Positions 26,251 through 34,425 of a DNA stretch of 64,000 nucleotides are shown here, in pieces. A model generated the notes under the pieces. The model worked only from the letters and a program-made list of their open reading frames with translations. It was not told where the DNA came from and searched no databases. The position numbers and the translations under genes were made by a program. The stretch's first letter is position 1, and each line of letters opens with the position of its first letter. Source of the stretch: Aminobacter niigataensis. Lineage in GTDB: Bacteria > Pseudomonadota > Alphaproteobacteria > Rhizobiales > Rhizobiaceae. Where the stretch lies: contig NZ_JACHOT010000008.1 in the NCBI RefSeq assembly GCF_014200015.1, positions 124,001 to 188,000 on the forward strand, given 5' to 3'.

Positions 26251-27237
26251 TTAGCCGCGGAACAGCGACAGGATCGACTGCGAGTTGCCGTTGGCGATCG
26301 ACAGGGCCTGGATACCGAGCTGCTGCTGGACCTGGATGGCCTGCAGGCGGGTCGATTCCTTGTTCATGTCGGCGTCGACGAGCTGGCCGACGCCGCGATC
26401 GATGGAGTCCATCAGGCTCGAGGTGAAGGCCTTCTGCAGTTCGATGCGGTTCTTGGCGGCGCCGAGGTTGGTGGCAGCCGTGTTCATGTCCTTGAGCGCG
26501 CTTTCGACGACGCCGAGCATGGCGCCGATCTGCGTGTCGCTGGCAAACAGCGTACCGTTGGTCAGCTGCATGGTGGCGACCGTGTAGGTGTCGGCGGCAA
26601 CGGCAGCGGCACCAAGCGTCGGAGCGGCTGCAGCACCTTCAACGCCGGCGGCGGTGCGGTTGGAGTCGAGAATGCCCTTGCCGGTCGTGGCGACGCCTGC
26701 GCCGGCTTCGTAGAGCTTGATGCCCTCGACGTTGATGTCGATGGTCGAGATCGAAGCCGTGCCGGACGCATCGCGGGTGAAGGCCGAGACGACCTTGACG
26801 TCGGCAGCCACGGCGGCGCCGCTGCTGACCGAAAGCATGTTGGCGCCGGAGAAGGTCGCACCGTCGGCATAGGCCTTGAGCTGCTTCTGCAGGGCCTTGA
26901 TTTCGGTGTCGATCTTGGCCTTGTCGGCGTCCGAGGCGCCGCTGGCGGCAACGATCTTGACCTTGATCTCGTTGAGGGTGTCGATGGCCTTGTTCATGCC
27001 GGTGTAGGCGGTGTCGACCTTCGAAGCGCCGAGACCGAGCGAATCCTGGACCGTCGAGAGTGCCTTGTTGTCCGAACGCATGGTGGTGGCGATCGACCAG
27101 TAAGCGGCATTGTCGGAAGCTTCAGCGACGCGGAGACCCGTGGCGATGCGGCCCTGGGTGGTGTTGAGCGCCTTGTTGGTGGCTGCGAGGGTCTGCAGCG
27201 CCGTCATTGCCGACGCATTGGTGTTGATGCTGGACAT
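26251..27237 (-). CDS. fla: Flagellin 6 (first in the array)
   Basis: A 328-residue flagellin directly downstream of the fliP terminator. It has the common N terminus (MSSINTNASAMTALQTL) and C terminus (SIANGNSQSILSLFRG), and is closest to flagellin 5. It is expected to be secreted without a cleaved signal and assembled in the filament. Confidence 0.96.
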   Translation of the reverse strand: MSSINTNASAMTALQTLAATNKALNTTQGRIATGLRVAEASDNAAYWSIATTMRSDNKALSTVQDSLGLGASKVDTAYTGMNKAIDTLNEIKVKIVAASGASDADKAKIDTEIKALQKQLKAYADGATFSGANMLSVSSGAAVAADVKVVSAFTRDASGTASISTIDINVEGIKLYEAGAGVATTGKGILDSNRTAAGVEGAAAAPTLGAAAVAADTYTVATMQLTNGTLFASDTQIGAMLGVVESALKDMNTAATNLGAAKNRIELQKAFTSSLMDSIDRGVGQLVDADMNKESTRLQAIQVQQQLGIQALSIANGNSQSILSLFRG

Positions 27238-27377
27238 GGGAAATACGCCCCTAAAATATGCGCAAGGTACAGGGACATACCGGATCGGCCGGTATGGCGG
27301 AGAGGCATCATGCCAATGACCGCTTCAAGGAGGGTCATCCACCATGCCGGGCAATCTGGCCGATACTTACTACCAAA
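27238..27377 (-). promoter_or_regulatory. Flagellin 6 promoter and structured leader
   Basis: TTTGGTAG box at 27377-27370, stem ATGACC-N11-GGTCAT at 27316-27338, stem CATACCGG-N5-CCGGTATG at 27276-27296, and TTTAGGGGCG before the ATG at 27237. The CCTAGGGG seen in the other copies has diverged to TTTAGGGG. ATGGTTAAT (27390-27398) and GTTAAC (27403-27408) lie just upstream. Confidence 0.68.
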
Positions 27378-27443
27378 CGTCTAAATGTTATGGTTAATGC
27401 GCGTTAACCCGCTAAAATTGTTGATATTCCGAGCGAACAAAGA

Positions 27444-27468
27444 AACGCCCGCAGCAAAGGCGGGCGTT
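27444..27468 (-). terminator. Terminator of the flgF-fliP operon
   Basis: Stem AACGCCCG-N9-CGGGCGTT located 53 bases past the fliP stop, followed on the minus strand by TCTTTGTTCG. It separates the basal-body operon from the flagellin array. Confidence 0.8.
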
Positions 27469-27521
27469 GTCTCCTGACGGTTCCGGCGAGGGCAGCGCGC
27501 GTCCTTCAGACGCGCGGCGGT

Positions 27522-28253
27522 CTACGTAAACGAGCGCACAAGACTGCCGACGAGCAGGTTCCAGCCGTCGATCAGGACGAAGAACAATATCTTGAACGGC
27601 AGCGAGACCACGGTTGGCGGCAGCATCATCATGCCCATGGCCATGGTGATGGTTGCGACGATCAGGTCGATGACGAGGAAGGGCAGCACGATCAGGAAGC
27701 CGATCTCGAAGCCGCGCCGGATCTCGGAGATCATGAAGGCCGGAACCAGGATGCGCAGGTCGACCTTGTCTTCCGATACCGTCTGGCCGCGCTCGCGAGC
27801 GAGGTCGGCGAACAGGTTGAAGTCCTTGTCGCGGACGTTGTGCATCATGAAGGTGCGGAACGGATCGGAGATGCGGTCGACGGCTTCGGTCTGGGTGATC
27901 TGGTTGTCCATCAGCGGCTTGACGCCGTTGTTCCAGGCCTGATCGAAGGTCGGCGACATGACGTAGAAGGTCATGAACAGCGACAGCGAAATCAGGATCA
28001 GGTTGGCCGGCGTCGACTGCAGGCCGATGCCGGTGCGCAGGATCGAGAAGGCGATGACGAAGCGGGTGAAGCTCGTGACCATGATCAGCAGACCCGGCGC
28101 CACCGAAAGCACGGTGAGCAGGCCGAACATCTGGATGATGTAGCCGATGGTGGCGCCGTCGGCATTGCCGATGGCGCCGAGGTCGAGCTGCTGCGCGCTC
28201 GCGGGCAGGGCGGTGCCGGCAAGGATGGCTGCGGTGGCCAGGAGTTTTTTCAT
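27522..28253 (-). CDS. fliP: Flagellar export gate protein FliP
   Basis: A 243-residue export-gate protein with a cleavable signal peptide (hydrophobic residues 4-15, ending PASA). Four membrane helices carry the family signatures FTRFVIAFSILRTGIGLQS and ISEIRRGFEIGFLIVLPFLV. FliP forms the pentameric pore with FliR and FliQ. The ATG overlaps the fliL stop as ATGA. It is the last gene of the operon, before a terminator. Confidence 0.96.
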   Translation of the reverse strand: MKKLLATAAILAGTALPASAQQLDLGAIGNADGATIGYIIQMFGLLTVLSVAPGLLIMVTSFTRFVIAFSILRTGIGLQSTPANLILISLSLFMTFYVMSPTFDQAWNNGVKPLMDNQITQTEAVDRISDPFRTFMMHNVRDKDFNLFADLARERGQTVSEDKVDLRILVPAFMISEIRRGFEIGFLIVLPFLVIDLIVATITMAMGMMMLPPTVVSLPFKILFFVLIDGWNLLVGSLVRSFT

Positions 28254-28753
28254 TCGAACAGCAACGTTCTGATCAGCACTTCCTTGACGTGGCCGTCGCT
28301 GCGGATCGCGGCGCGTTCGTCGAGGTCGGTCTTGAGGTGGCGCAAGGCGCTGGCGCCCTGGACCTGATGGATCCGGAGCGTGCGCACGAAGGCGAGCAGG
28401 TCCTGGTGGACGCGCTCGGCGAGGTCCGGCGGTTGCGGTGCGTCGAGCACCAGGGAAAGCTCGAGGCGCACCCACATGCTGTCGGGGGCGGCGAGGTTGG
28501 AGGTGATGGCGGGCAATTGCACCAGGGTGCCGGCGCCTTCGGTCGCGCCGGTGTCGGTGCTGCCCTCTTTCGCGGTGTGGGGCTTGGCTTGTTCGGCTGC
28601 GGCCTGCTCGACCGGCTTGGCTTCGCCGTAGAGATAGCCGCCGGAGAGCCAGCCCATGCCGATGGCCGCAGCGGTCATCAGCAGCAGGATGCCGACCTGG
28701 ACGACGAGCGAGGGGCCGGATTTCTGGGCGGGGGTCTGTTCGATCGCTGACAT
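28250..28753 (-). CDS. fliL: Flagellar basal body-associated protein FliL
   Basis: A 167-residue single-pass inner-membrane protein. The cytosolic start (MSAIEQTPAQKSGPS) is followed by one helix at about 16-38, an Ala/Glu-rich linker, and a periplasmic domain with VRLELSLVLDAP and HVKEVLIRTLLFE, typical of FliL. It surrounds or supports the stator. It starts eight bases after flgH and overlaps fliP. Confidence 0.93.
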   Translation of the reverse strand: MSAIEQTPAQKSGPSLVVQVGILLLMTAAAIGMGWLSGGYLYGEAKPVEQAAAEQAKPHTAKEGSTDTGATEGAGTLVQLPAITSNLAAPDSMWVRLELSLVLDAPQPPDLAERVHQDLLAFVRTLRIHQVQGASALRHLKTDLDERAAIRSDGHVKEVLIRTLLFE

Positions 28754-28761
28754 GACCTGAC

Positions 28762-29466
28762 CTAGAAGGGGAGAACCTGGTCGAGGAACTGCTGGCCATA
28801 AGGTGGCTGCTGGACCTCGGTGATACGGCCGCGGCCGCCATAGGAGATGCGTGCTTCGGCGATGCGCTCGTAGGGAATGGTGTTTTCGGGGCCGATGTCG
28901 GACGGGCGGACTATGCCGGCGATGGTCAGCACGCGCAGCTCGGCGTTGACGCGGACTTCCTGCGAGCCACGGATCATCATGTTGCCGTTGGGCAGAACCT
29001 CGGTGACCACGGCGGCGACAAGCAGGTTGAGCTTTTCCGAGCGCGTGGTGGCGCCGTCGCCGGAGAAGACCGACTTGGAGCCGGCGCTGCCGTCGGCCGA
29101 GCCGCCCGTGCCGACACCATCCCATTCCATGTCGAGGCCTGCCCCGATGGTCCTGTTGGTGGTGCGGTTGCGCTCGGACTCGTTCTGGAAGCGGGCCCGG
29201 TCGTCGATCTCGATCTTGACGGTCAGGATGTCGCCGGGTTGAAGCGCGCGCGGATCGGTGAACATGCGGCTCTGCTTGTCCTGCCACAGCGAGAAACGCT
29301 TGGGCGGTGCCGAGGGTGCCTCGGGATAGCGGTACATCGTCGAGCTGCCATCCTCGATGCCGGAACCGACGGCCGACATCTTCGGCTCCTTGCCGATTTC
29401 CTTGAGGTCGGTGGCGCAGCCGGCGAGGCTGGCGAGCATGGCCGCGAGGAGGGCTTTTCTGATCAT
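28762..29466 (-). CDS. flgH: Flagellar L-ring lipoprotein FlgH
   Basis: A 234-residue lipoprotein with lipobox LAGC (Cys17). Family motifs include SLWQDKQSRMFTDPRALQPG, DILTVKIEIDDRARFQNES and VNAELRVLTIAGIVRPSDIG. FlgH forms the outer-membrane L-ring around the rod. The start overlaps the motE stop by four bases. Confidence 0.96.
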   Translation of the reverse strand: MIRKALLAAMLASLAGCATDLKEIGKEPKMSAVGSGIEDGSSTMYRYPEAPSAPPKRFSLWQDKQSRMFTDPRALQPGDILTVKIEIDDRARFQNESERNRTTNRTIGAGLDMEWDGVGTGGSADGSAGSKSVFSGDGATTRSEKLNLLVAAVVTEVLPNGNMMIRGSQEVRVNAELRVLTIAGIVRPSDIGPENTIPYERIAEARISYGGRGRITEVQQPPYGQQFLDQVLPF

Positions 29467-30068
29467 GAGGGGTCTTCCCGGCGGGCGGCGCTCGCCATGA
29501 TGCGGGTCAGCTCGGCGGCCGACTTGCTTTCCATTTCGTTGAGGATGACGCTCGACTTGCGGGCGTCGAGCTTCATCAGGATGGCGGCGGCGAGATCGAC
29601 ATGCATGACGGCCAGGCGCTCGGCCGCGGCATCGGGCTTCATGCGCGAATAGATCTGGACGACGCCTTCCTCGGCGCGGGCGAGGAAGACCTCGCGGCGC
29701 TTGAGCCAGGTTTCGTACTCGGTCTTGCGCTCTTCGAGCAGGGCGATGCGTTTGTCGACCTCGGCCTGAAGCTTCTTCAACTCCTCGGCCTGGAGGGCAT
29801 AGCGGCGGTCACGGGCGGCGTCGGCGATGTTGGAGCAGAAACGCTCGACCTCGCTAGGCTCGAGCGCGGCGGTCATCTCGCCGGCGGGTTGCTCGGTGGG
29901 GATTTCGCGCTCGACGACGCGGGTGGGCACGCCCTGGACGGGAGCAGCAGCGGCTTCGCCCGTGGCTTCCTCAGCAAGGGCGGAAGCACTGCCGAACAGC
30001 ACGATGGCAAGCACTGCCGCTGCAAGTGCGCGGCTGCTGGTTGTCCTGGAGTGTCGGATCAAGGCCAT
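29463..30068 (-). CDS. motE: MotE chaperone
   Basis: A 201-residue exported protein with a signal peptide (cleavage near SALAEE) and a coiled-coil-prone middle (EELKKLQAEVDKRIALLEER). The C-terminal MgtE-N-like part has AAERLAVMHVDLAAAILMKL. In Sinorhizobium MotE is a periplasmic chaperone specific for MotC. It sits between flgI and flgH as in other rhizobia, while motC is about 13 kb away here. Confidence 0.9.
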   Translation of the reverse strand: MALIRHSRTTSSRALAAAVLAIVLFGSASALAEEATGEAAAAPVQGVPTRVVEREIPTEQPAGEMTAALEPSEVERFCSNIADAARDRRYALQAEELKKLQAEVDKRIALLEERKTEYETWLKRREVFLARAEEGVVQIYSRMKPDAAAERLAVMHVDLAAAILMKLDARKSSVILNEMESKSAAELTRIMASAARREDPS

Positions 30069-30071
30069 GGC

Positions 30072-31328
30072 TTACTGCACCACCAGGTCGGCCTGGAGCG
30101 CGCCGGCCGACTTGATGCCCTGGAGGATTGCGATGATGCCGTCCGGCTTGACGCCGAGGCGGTTGAGGCCGGCGACCAGCGTCTGCAGGTCGGGGCCTTC
30201 GAGCATCGCCAGCTTGGAGCCGGGACGCTCGGCGTCGATGACGGTGAAATCCTCGACGGCGGTCTCGCCGCGCGAGAACGGCTCGGGCTGGACGACGCGC
30301 GGCTGCTCGGTGATGCGGACGGTCAGCGTGCCGTGGCTGATGGCGACGCGCGCGATCTTGACCTCGTTGCCGATGACGATGGTGCCGGTACGCTCATCGA
30401 CGACGACGCGGGCAGGCGTGTCGGACATGACCAGCAGGTTTTCCAACTCGGCATAGAAGCGCGCCGTCGAAATGCCCTCCGGCTTGCGGATGGTGACGGT
30501 GCGCGAATCCTGCTCGCCGGCGACACGCTTGCCGAAGCGATGGCGGGCGTAGTCGTTGATGGCGTCGGCGATGCGCACCGAGGTCGAGAAGTCCGGATTG
30601 AAGAGCTGCAGCGTCAGCATGTTCTCGTCGCCGAAGCGGGCCTTGACCTCGCGCTCGACGATGGCGCCGTTGGGTACCCGGCCGGCGGTGGGAATGCCCT
30701 GGGTGACCTGCTCGGCCGCACCCTGGGCAGTGAAACCGCCAACGAGCATGGAGCCTTGCGCCACGGCATAGATCTCGCCGTCGGCAGCCTTGAGCGGGGT
30801 CATGACCAGTGTGCCGCCGGCGAGCGAGGAGGCATCGCCGAGGGACGAGACGTTGACGTCGATGCGCGCGCCGGCCTGGACGAAGGCGGGCAGGTTGGCG
30901 GTGACGATGACGGCGGCGACGTTGCGAACGCGGGCGCGGCCATCCTCGGAGGCGATGCCCAGGTTTTCCAGCATGGCGCGGATGGACTGCTCGGTGAACG
31001 GCGAATTGCGCAGGCTGTCGCCCGAGCTGTTCAAGCCGATGACAAGACCGTAGCCGACGAGCTGGTTGTCGCGGGCTTCCTGAAGCGAGGCGACATCCTT
31101 GATGCGGACATTGACGAGGTTGGCGCCGGTGCCGCTGTTGAGCGTGGTCATCCGTCCGCCGTCGCCGGCACTGGCGAAGTTCTCGCCAAGCTCGGCAACC
31201 GCACCACCTCCAGCGGCCGTGGCACCGCGTGCCTTGAGCTGCGATGCGGGGACGCCGTCGGGGCCGTCGGCATGGGCCACCTGCAGACCCAGAACGGCAA
31301 TTGCCGCGAGCACCAGTCTGCGGATCAT
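30072..31328 (-). CDS. flgI: Flagellar P-ring protein FlgI
   Basis: A 418-residue periplasmic P-ring protein. The signal peptide (RLVLAAIAVLGLQVAHA) is followed by a 55-residue Ala/Gly-rich stretch before the family core. The core begins VRIKDVASLQEARDNQLVGY, with GLVIGLNSSGDSLRNSPFTE and the C-terminal LNRLGVKPDGIIAILQGIKS. The length is about 40 residues above the common 370-380 because of the N-terminal stretch. The start overlaps the flgA stop. Confidence 0.96.
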   Translation of the reverse strand: MIRRLVLAAIAVLGLQVAHADGPDGVPASQLKARGATAAGGGAVAELGENFASAGDGGRMTTLNSGTGANLVNVRIKDVASLQEARDNQLVGYGLVIGLNSSGDSLRNSPFTEQSIRAMLENLGIASEDGRARVRNVAAVIVTANLPAFVQAGARIDVNVSSLGDASSLAGGTLVMTPLKAADGEIYAVAQGSMLVGGFTAQGAAEQVTQGIPTAGRVPNGAIVEREVKARFGDENMLTLQLFNPDFSTSVRIADAINDYARHRFGKRVAGEQDSRTVTIRKPEGISTARFYAELENLLVMSDTPARVVVDERTGTIVIGNEVKIARVAISHGTLTVRITEQPRVVQPEPFSRGETAVEDFTVIDAERPGSKLAMLEGPDLQTLVAGLNRLGVKPDGIIAILQGIKSAGALQADLVVQ

Positions 31329-31807
31329 GACGCACCCACGCGGATCGAGCCGTCGGCCATGACGACACCAGTGAATATCTTGCCGCTGTCGAGGTTGCGG
31401 ACCTTGACGATGTCGCCGGCGGCACCCGGCTCGAGCGTGACGGCAGCGGCGGAGATCATCAGCCCGGCAGCGGCGAAGACGACCTGGACGGAAGAGCCGC
31501 GGTCGACCAGCCAGGCCTCGCGGAGCGCTGCCACCGGAACGTAGCGACCGGGCAGCAGCGTGCGCTTGGCGACCCTGCCGTCGAGCTCGTCGGGGAGGGT
31601 GGCGACCGCGTCCGGCCGCACCTTGCCCGGCTTGAGAGTGATTTCCTTGAGCGCGGACAGCACGATCGTCTCGCCGGGATAGATGACGCGGTTGGGAACG
31701 AGCACGACCTCCTGCTCGGCAGCCAGTGCCGTGCCGCCAAGCATGGCGAAGGCGAGCACTGCCGCGCGTAGCCGAGGGAGGGCGTTCCGTCGCCGCATGA
31801 CAATCAC
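31325..31807 (-). CDS. flgA: P-ring assembly chaperone FlgA
   Basis: A 160-residue exported chaperone for FlgI. A signal peptide ([15 protein letters not shown]) is followed by a SAF-type domain ([20 protein letters not shown]) and [20 protein letters not shown] near the C terminus. The frame opens with GTG at 31807, whose GTGA overlaps the flgG stop. An ATG three codons inside (31798) is an alternative start. Confidence 0.9.
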   Translation of the reverse strand: MIVMRRRNALPRLRAAVLAFAMLGGTALAAEQEVVLVPNRVIYPGETIVLSALKEITLKPGKVRPDAVATLPDELDGRVAKRTLLPGRYVPVAALREAWLVDRGSSVQVVFAAAGLMISAAAVTLEPGAAGDIVKVRNLDSGKIFTGVVMADGSIRVGAS

Positions 31808-32592
31808 CGGATATTCTTGGAGACGACGGCGGCCATTTCGTCAGCCGCCTGGATGATCTTGGAGTTCATCTCATAGGCGCGCTGCGCCGAGATCAGCTCG
31901 GTGATTTCCTTGACCGGATCGACGTTGGAGTTCTCGAGATAACCCTGCTTGATGGTGGCGAAGCCGGGGCTGCCCGGCAGGCCGGTGACGGCGGCACCAG
32001 AAGCTTCAGTCTCGGAGAACAAATTGTCGCCCAGCGGCGCGAGCCCTGCCTCGTTGGCGAAGTTGGCCAGATCCAACTGACCTTCGAGCTGCAGCGCTGT
32101 CTGGTTGGAGAGGCGGGAGAAGACCTGGCCGGCGTCGTTGACGATGACTTCGAGCGCATCGGGCGGGATGGCGATGCCGCCGCTGACGACATAGCCGTCG
32201 ACGGTGACGAGCTGGCCGGTGGCATTGGTGTTGAAGGAGCCGGCGCGGGTGTAGAGCGTCTGGCCGTCGGCACCCTCGATCTGGAACCAGCCACGGCCGG
32301 TGAGCGCGAGGTCGAACTGGTTGCCGGTGTTGGTCAAGCCGCCTTGGATATGGACGTTGCGGACGGCAGCGGTCTTGACGCCGAGGCCGATGCTGACGCC
32401 TTCGGGCACGACCGACGAGTTGGCGCGGCTAGGCACGCCCTGCATGCGGTCGACCTGGTAGAGCAGGTCGGAGAATTCGGCGCGGGCGCGCTTGTAGCCG
32501 GTGGTGTTGATGTTCGCGATGTTGTTCGCGATCACCTCGAGATTGGTCTGCTGGGCATTCATGCCCGTTGCAGCGATGGCCAGTGCTTTCAT
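31804..32592 (-). CDS. flgG: Flagellar distal rod protein FlgG
   Basis: A 262-residue rod protein. The N terminus [20 protein letters not shown] with [16 protein letters not shown] and the C terminus [20 protein letters not shown] with [11 protein letters not shown] are the axial-protein signatures, and the length is that of FlgG. It follows fliE by 11 bases and overlaps flgA. Confidence 0.97.
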   Translation of the reverse strand: MKALAIAATGMNAQQTNLEVIANNIANINTTGYKRARAEFSDLLYQVDRMQGVPSRANSSVVPEGVSIGLGVKTAAVRNVHIQGGLTNTGNQFDLALTGRGWFQIEGADGQTLYTRAGSFNTNATGQLVTVDGYVVSGGIAIPPDALEVIVNDAGQVFSRLSNQTALQLEGQLDLANFANEAGLAPLGDNLFSETEASGAAVTGLPGSPGFATIKQGYLENSNVDPVKEITELISAQRAYEMNSKIIQAADEMAAVVSKNIR

Positions 32593-32603
32593 CGGGATGT
32601 TCC

Positions 32604-32915
32604 TCAGATGCCCATGCGGCTGACTTCGAGATAGGCCGTGACGATCTTGTCGCGGATGGCGATGGCTGCTTGAAGCGCCTGCTCGGCGCTCATCACCGCG
32701 TCGACCACCTCGCGGGTGTCGGCCTTGCCCTGGAGGCCGGCGATGGAAAGCTGCTCGGCCTGGCGCAGCGTGGCCTGGGTCTGGGCGGCGGCGTCCGAAA
32801 GAGCGGCGGCGAAGGACGAGGCGACACCTGCGGCCGCGGTCGAGCCAGCGTCGGGAACGACGCTCGTCGGCTTGGTCAGGATCTGTTGGCCGAGCGGGCT
32901 GATGGCACCGATCAT
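32604..32915 (-). CDS. fliE: Flagellar MS-ring/rod junction protein FliE
   Basis: A 103-residue FliE homologue. The C-terminal half ([20 protein letters not shown] and [18 protein letters not shown]) matches the family, which links FliF to the proximal rod. The start overlaps flgC by four bases. Confidence 0.95.
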   Translation of the reverse strand: MIGAISPLGQQILTKPTSVVPDAGSTAAAGVASSFAAALSDAAAQTQATLRQAEQLSIAGLQGKADTREVVDAVMSAEQALQAAIAIRDKIVTAYLEVSRMGI

Positions 32916-33331
32916 GACTGGCTCCTCATAAGATCAATGGTCATGGAAATAAGATCGCGCGCCTGCTTGATGACTTGCAGGTTGGCTTCATAAGAACGGT
33001 TGGCCTCGGTCATGTCGGCCATCTCGATGATGACATTGACGTTCGGCATCTTGACGTAGCCATTGGCGTCGGCCGCTTCGTTGCCCGGCTGGAACTCCAG
33101 CGGGAAGGCGGACTGGTCGTGGCCGATCGCGGCGATCTCGACGGTCGAGGCGCCGGTCGCGCGGTCAAGCTCTGCGGCGAAGCTGACGGTCTTGCGGCGA
33201 TAGGGCTCGGCGCCGGGCGTGTTGCCGGTCGATTGCGCGTTGGCGAGGTTTTCCGAGACGATGCGGAGACGTTCGGACTGGGCTCCGAGACCGGAACCGG
33301 CGACCTTGAGGGCGGCGACGAGCGGATCCAT
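32912..33331 (-). CDS. flgC: Flagellar proximal rod protein FlgC
   Basis: A 139-residue proximal rod protein. The N terminus has [20 protein letters not shown] with [11 protein letters not shown], and the C terminus has [20 protein letters not shown] with [19 protein letters not shown]. It starts four bases after flgB. Confidence 0.96.
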   Translation of the reverse strand: MDPLVAALKVAGSGLGAQSERLRIVSENLANAQSTGNTPGAEPYRRKTVSFAAELDRATGASTVEIAAIGHDQSAFPLEFQPGNEAADANGYVKMPNVNVIIEMADMTEANRSYEANLQVIKQARDLISMTIDLMRSQS

Positions 33332-33335
33332 TCAA

Positions 33336-33716
33336 TCAGCCCTTGCTGCTCAGCATGATCATGCGGTGGAATGCCTTGACGATGGCCGTGTTGAGCTCGA
33401 AGGAGCGGCGGACCTCGCCGGCCTTCATCAATTCGTCTTCCATCGCCACCGTGTTGTCGGAGGGAAGCACCGCGTGCCTGGGCTCTTCCGGCTTCACGGC
33501 AAAGCCCGCTTCGGTGGCGCCGCCGGTGAGATGGCCCGCCTGGGTCGACGTCATGGCGACCCGGGAACGGTCAAGCACGCGCTCGAACGGTTCGATCTCG
33601 TTGGTCCGATAGCCCGGCGTGTTGGCGTTGGCGACGTTGCCGGCGATGGCGTTCTGGCGCACCGAGAGCCAGCGTGCCTGCTGGGCGGCCAGATCGAACA
33701 GATTGACGGGTTCCAT
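33336..33716 (-). CDS. flgB: Flagellar proximal rod protein FlgB
   Basis: A 126-residue proximal rod protein with WLSVRQNAIAGNVANANTPG near residue 16 and the C-terminal VMKAGEV-like ELMKAGEVRRSFELNTAIVK. It follows orf209 after a 79-base gap, the largest inside this operon. Confidence 0.95.
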   Translation of the reverse strand: MEPVNLFDLAAQQARWLSVRQNAIAGNVANANTPGYRTNEIEPFERVLDRSRVAMTSTQAGHLTGGATEAGFAVKPEEPRHAVLPSDNTVAMEDELMKAGEVRRSFELNTAIVKAFHRMIMLSSKG

Positions 33717-33795
33717 GGAAATCTCCGAGCAGATTTCCGGACACTATTGGGTCAGTCTTGCGCGGGCCTTGCGCGGGGGGCCGGCGCATCGGGCC

Positions 33796-34425
33796 TCAGC
33801 GCGAGACCTGGAGAACCTCGTCGCGCGAGGTGACCAGCACCCACTTGCCATTGCGCTGCTCGATCGAGGCGACCTTGCTCGAATCCGGCAGGACCGAGCC
33901 GGCCTGGACGACCCAGAGGCCGGCATTGTCCTGGATCATGGCGCGGCCGTTGGCGACGTGGACAAGGGTGAAGTCGATCTTGGGGCCTGGAAACGGCTGT
34001 TCGGCAGCGCCGGGAACGCCGACCTCGTCATCCTTGCCACGGCGCAACGAACCGGTGGCGAAGAGGTCGAGCTTCATCGCCGGAATGTCCTCGACCGACA
34101 TCGGCGCGCCGACGCGCTCGGGCTGCTGACCCATGGCGAGCGGGATCGGCTGCTCGTTCTGGCCGCCGCCTGAAAATTTCATGGCGCGGATGCCGAACTT
34201 CTCCTGGTTGAAGAAGATGTACCAGGGAAACAGCGCGCAGGTGAGGCCGAGCGTGATGCCGAGGCAGGCAACGACGAAGTCGCTGCTGCGGTCGCGCTTC
34301 TTGCGTTTCGGCGTCATGGGCCTGATCGGGGCCGCCGGGCGCAGGCGCTGGAACAGCGAACGCGGCTTGTCCTTCGCCTCGATGATGTCCAGAAGCTCGC
34401 GCGCTGGGTCATTCCGCCTGAACAT
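33796..34425 (-). CDS. Conserved single-pass membrane protein between fliI and flgB (orf209)
   Basis: A 209-residue protein with no function that I recognise. The basic cytosolic start (RPMTPKRKKRDRSSDF) is followed by one membrane helix at about residues 50-70 (VVACLGITLGLTCALFPWYI). The periplasmic part ends in a compact beta-rich domain (VHVANGRAMIQDNAGLWVVQ, then KVASIEQRNGKWVLVTSRDE). The frame starts 17 bases inside the end of fliI. The position is that of fliJ in other bacteria, but FliJ is a soluble coiled coil, so this is not FliJ. Confidence 0.85.
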   Translation of the reverse strand: MFRRNDPARELLDIIEAKDKPRSLFQRLRPAAPIRPMTPKRKKRDRSSDFVVACLGITLGLTCALFPWYIFFNQEKFGIRAMKFSGGGQNEQPIPLAMGQQPERVGAPMSVEDIPAMKLDLFATGSLRRGKDDEVGVPGAAEQPFPGPKIDFTLVHVANGRAMIQDNAGLWVVQAGSVLPDSSKVASIEQRNGKWVLVTSRDEVLQVSR

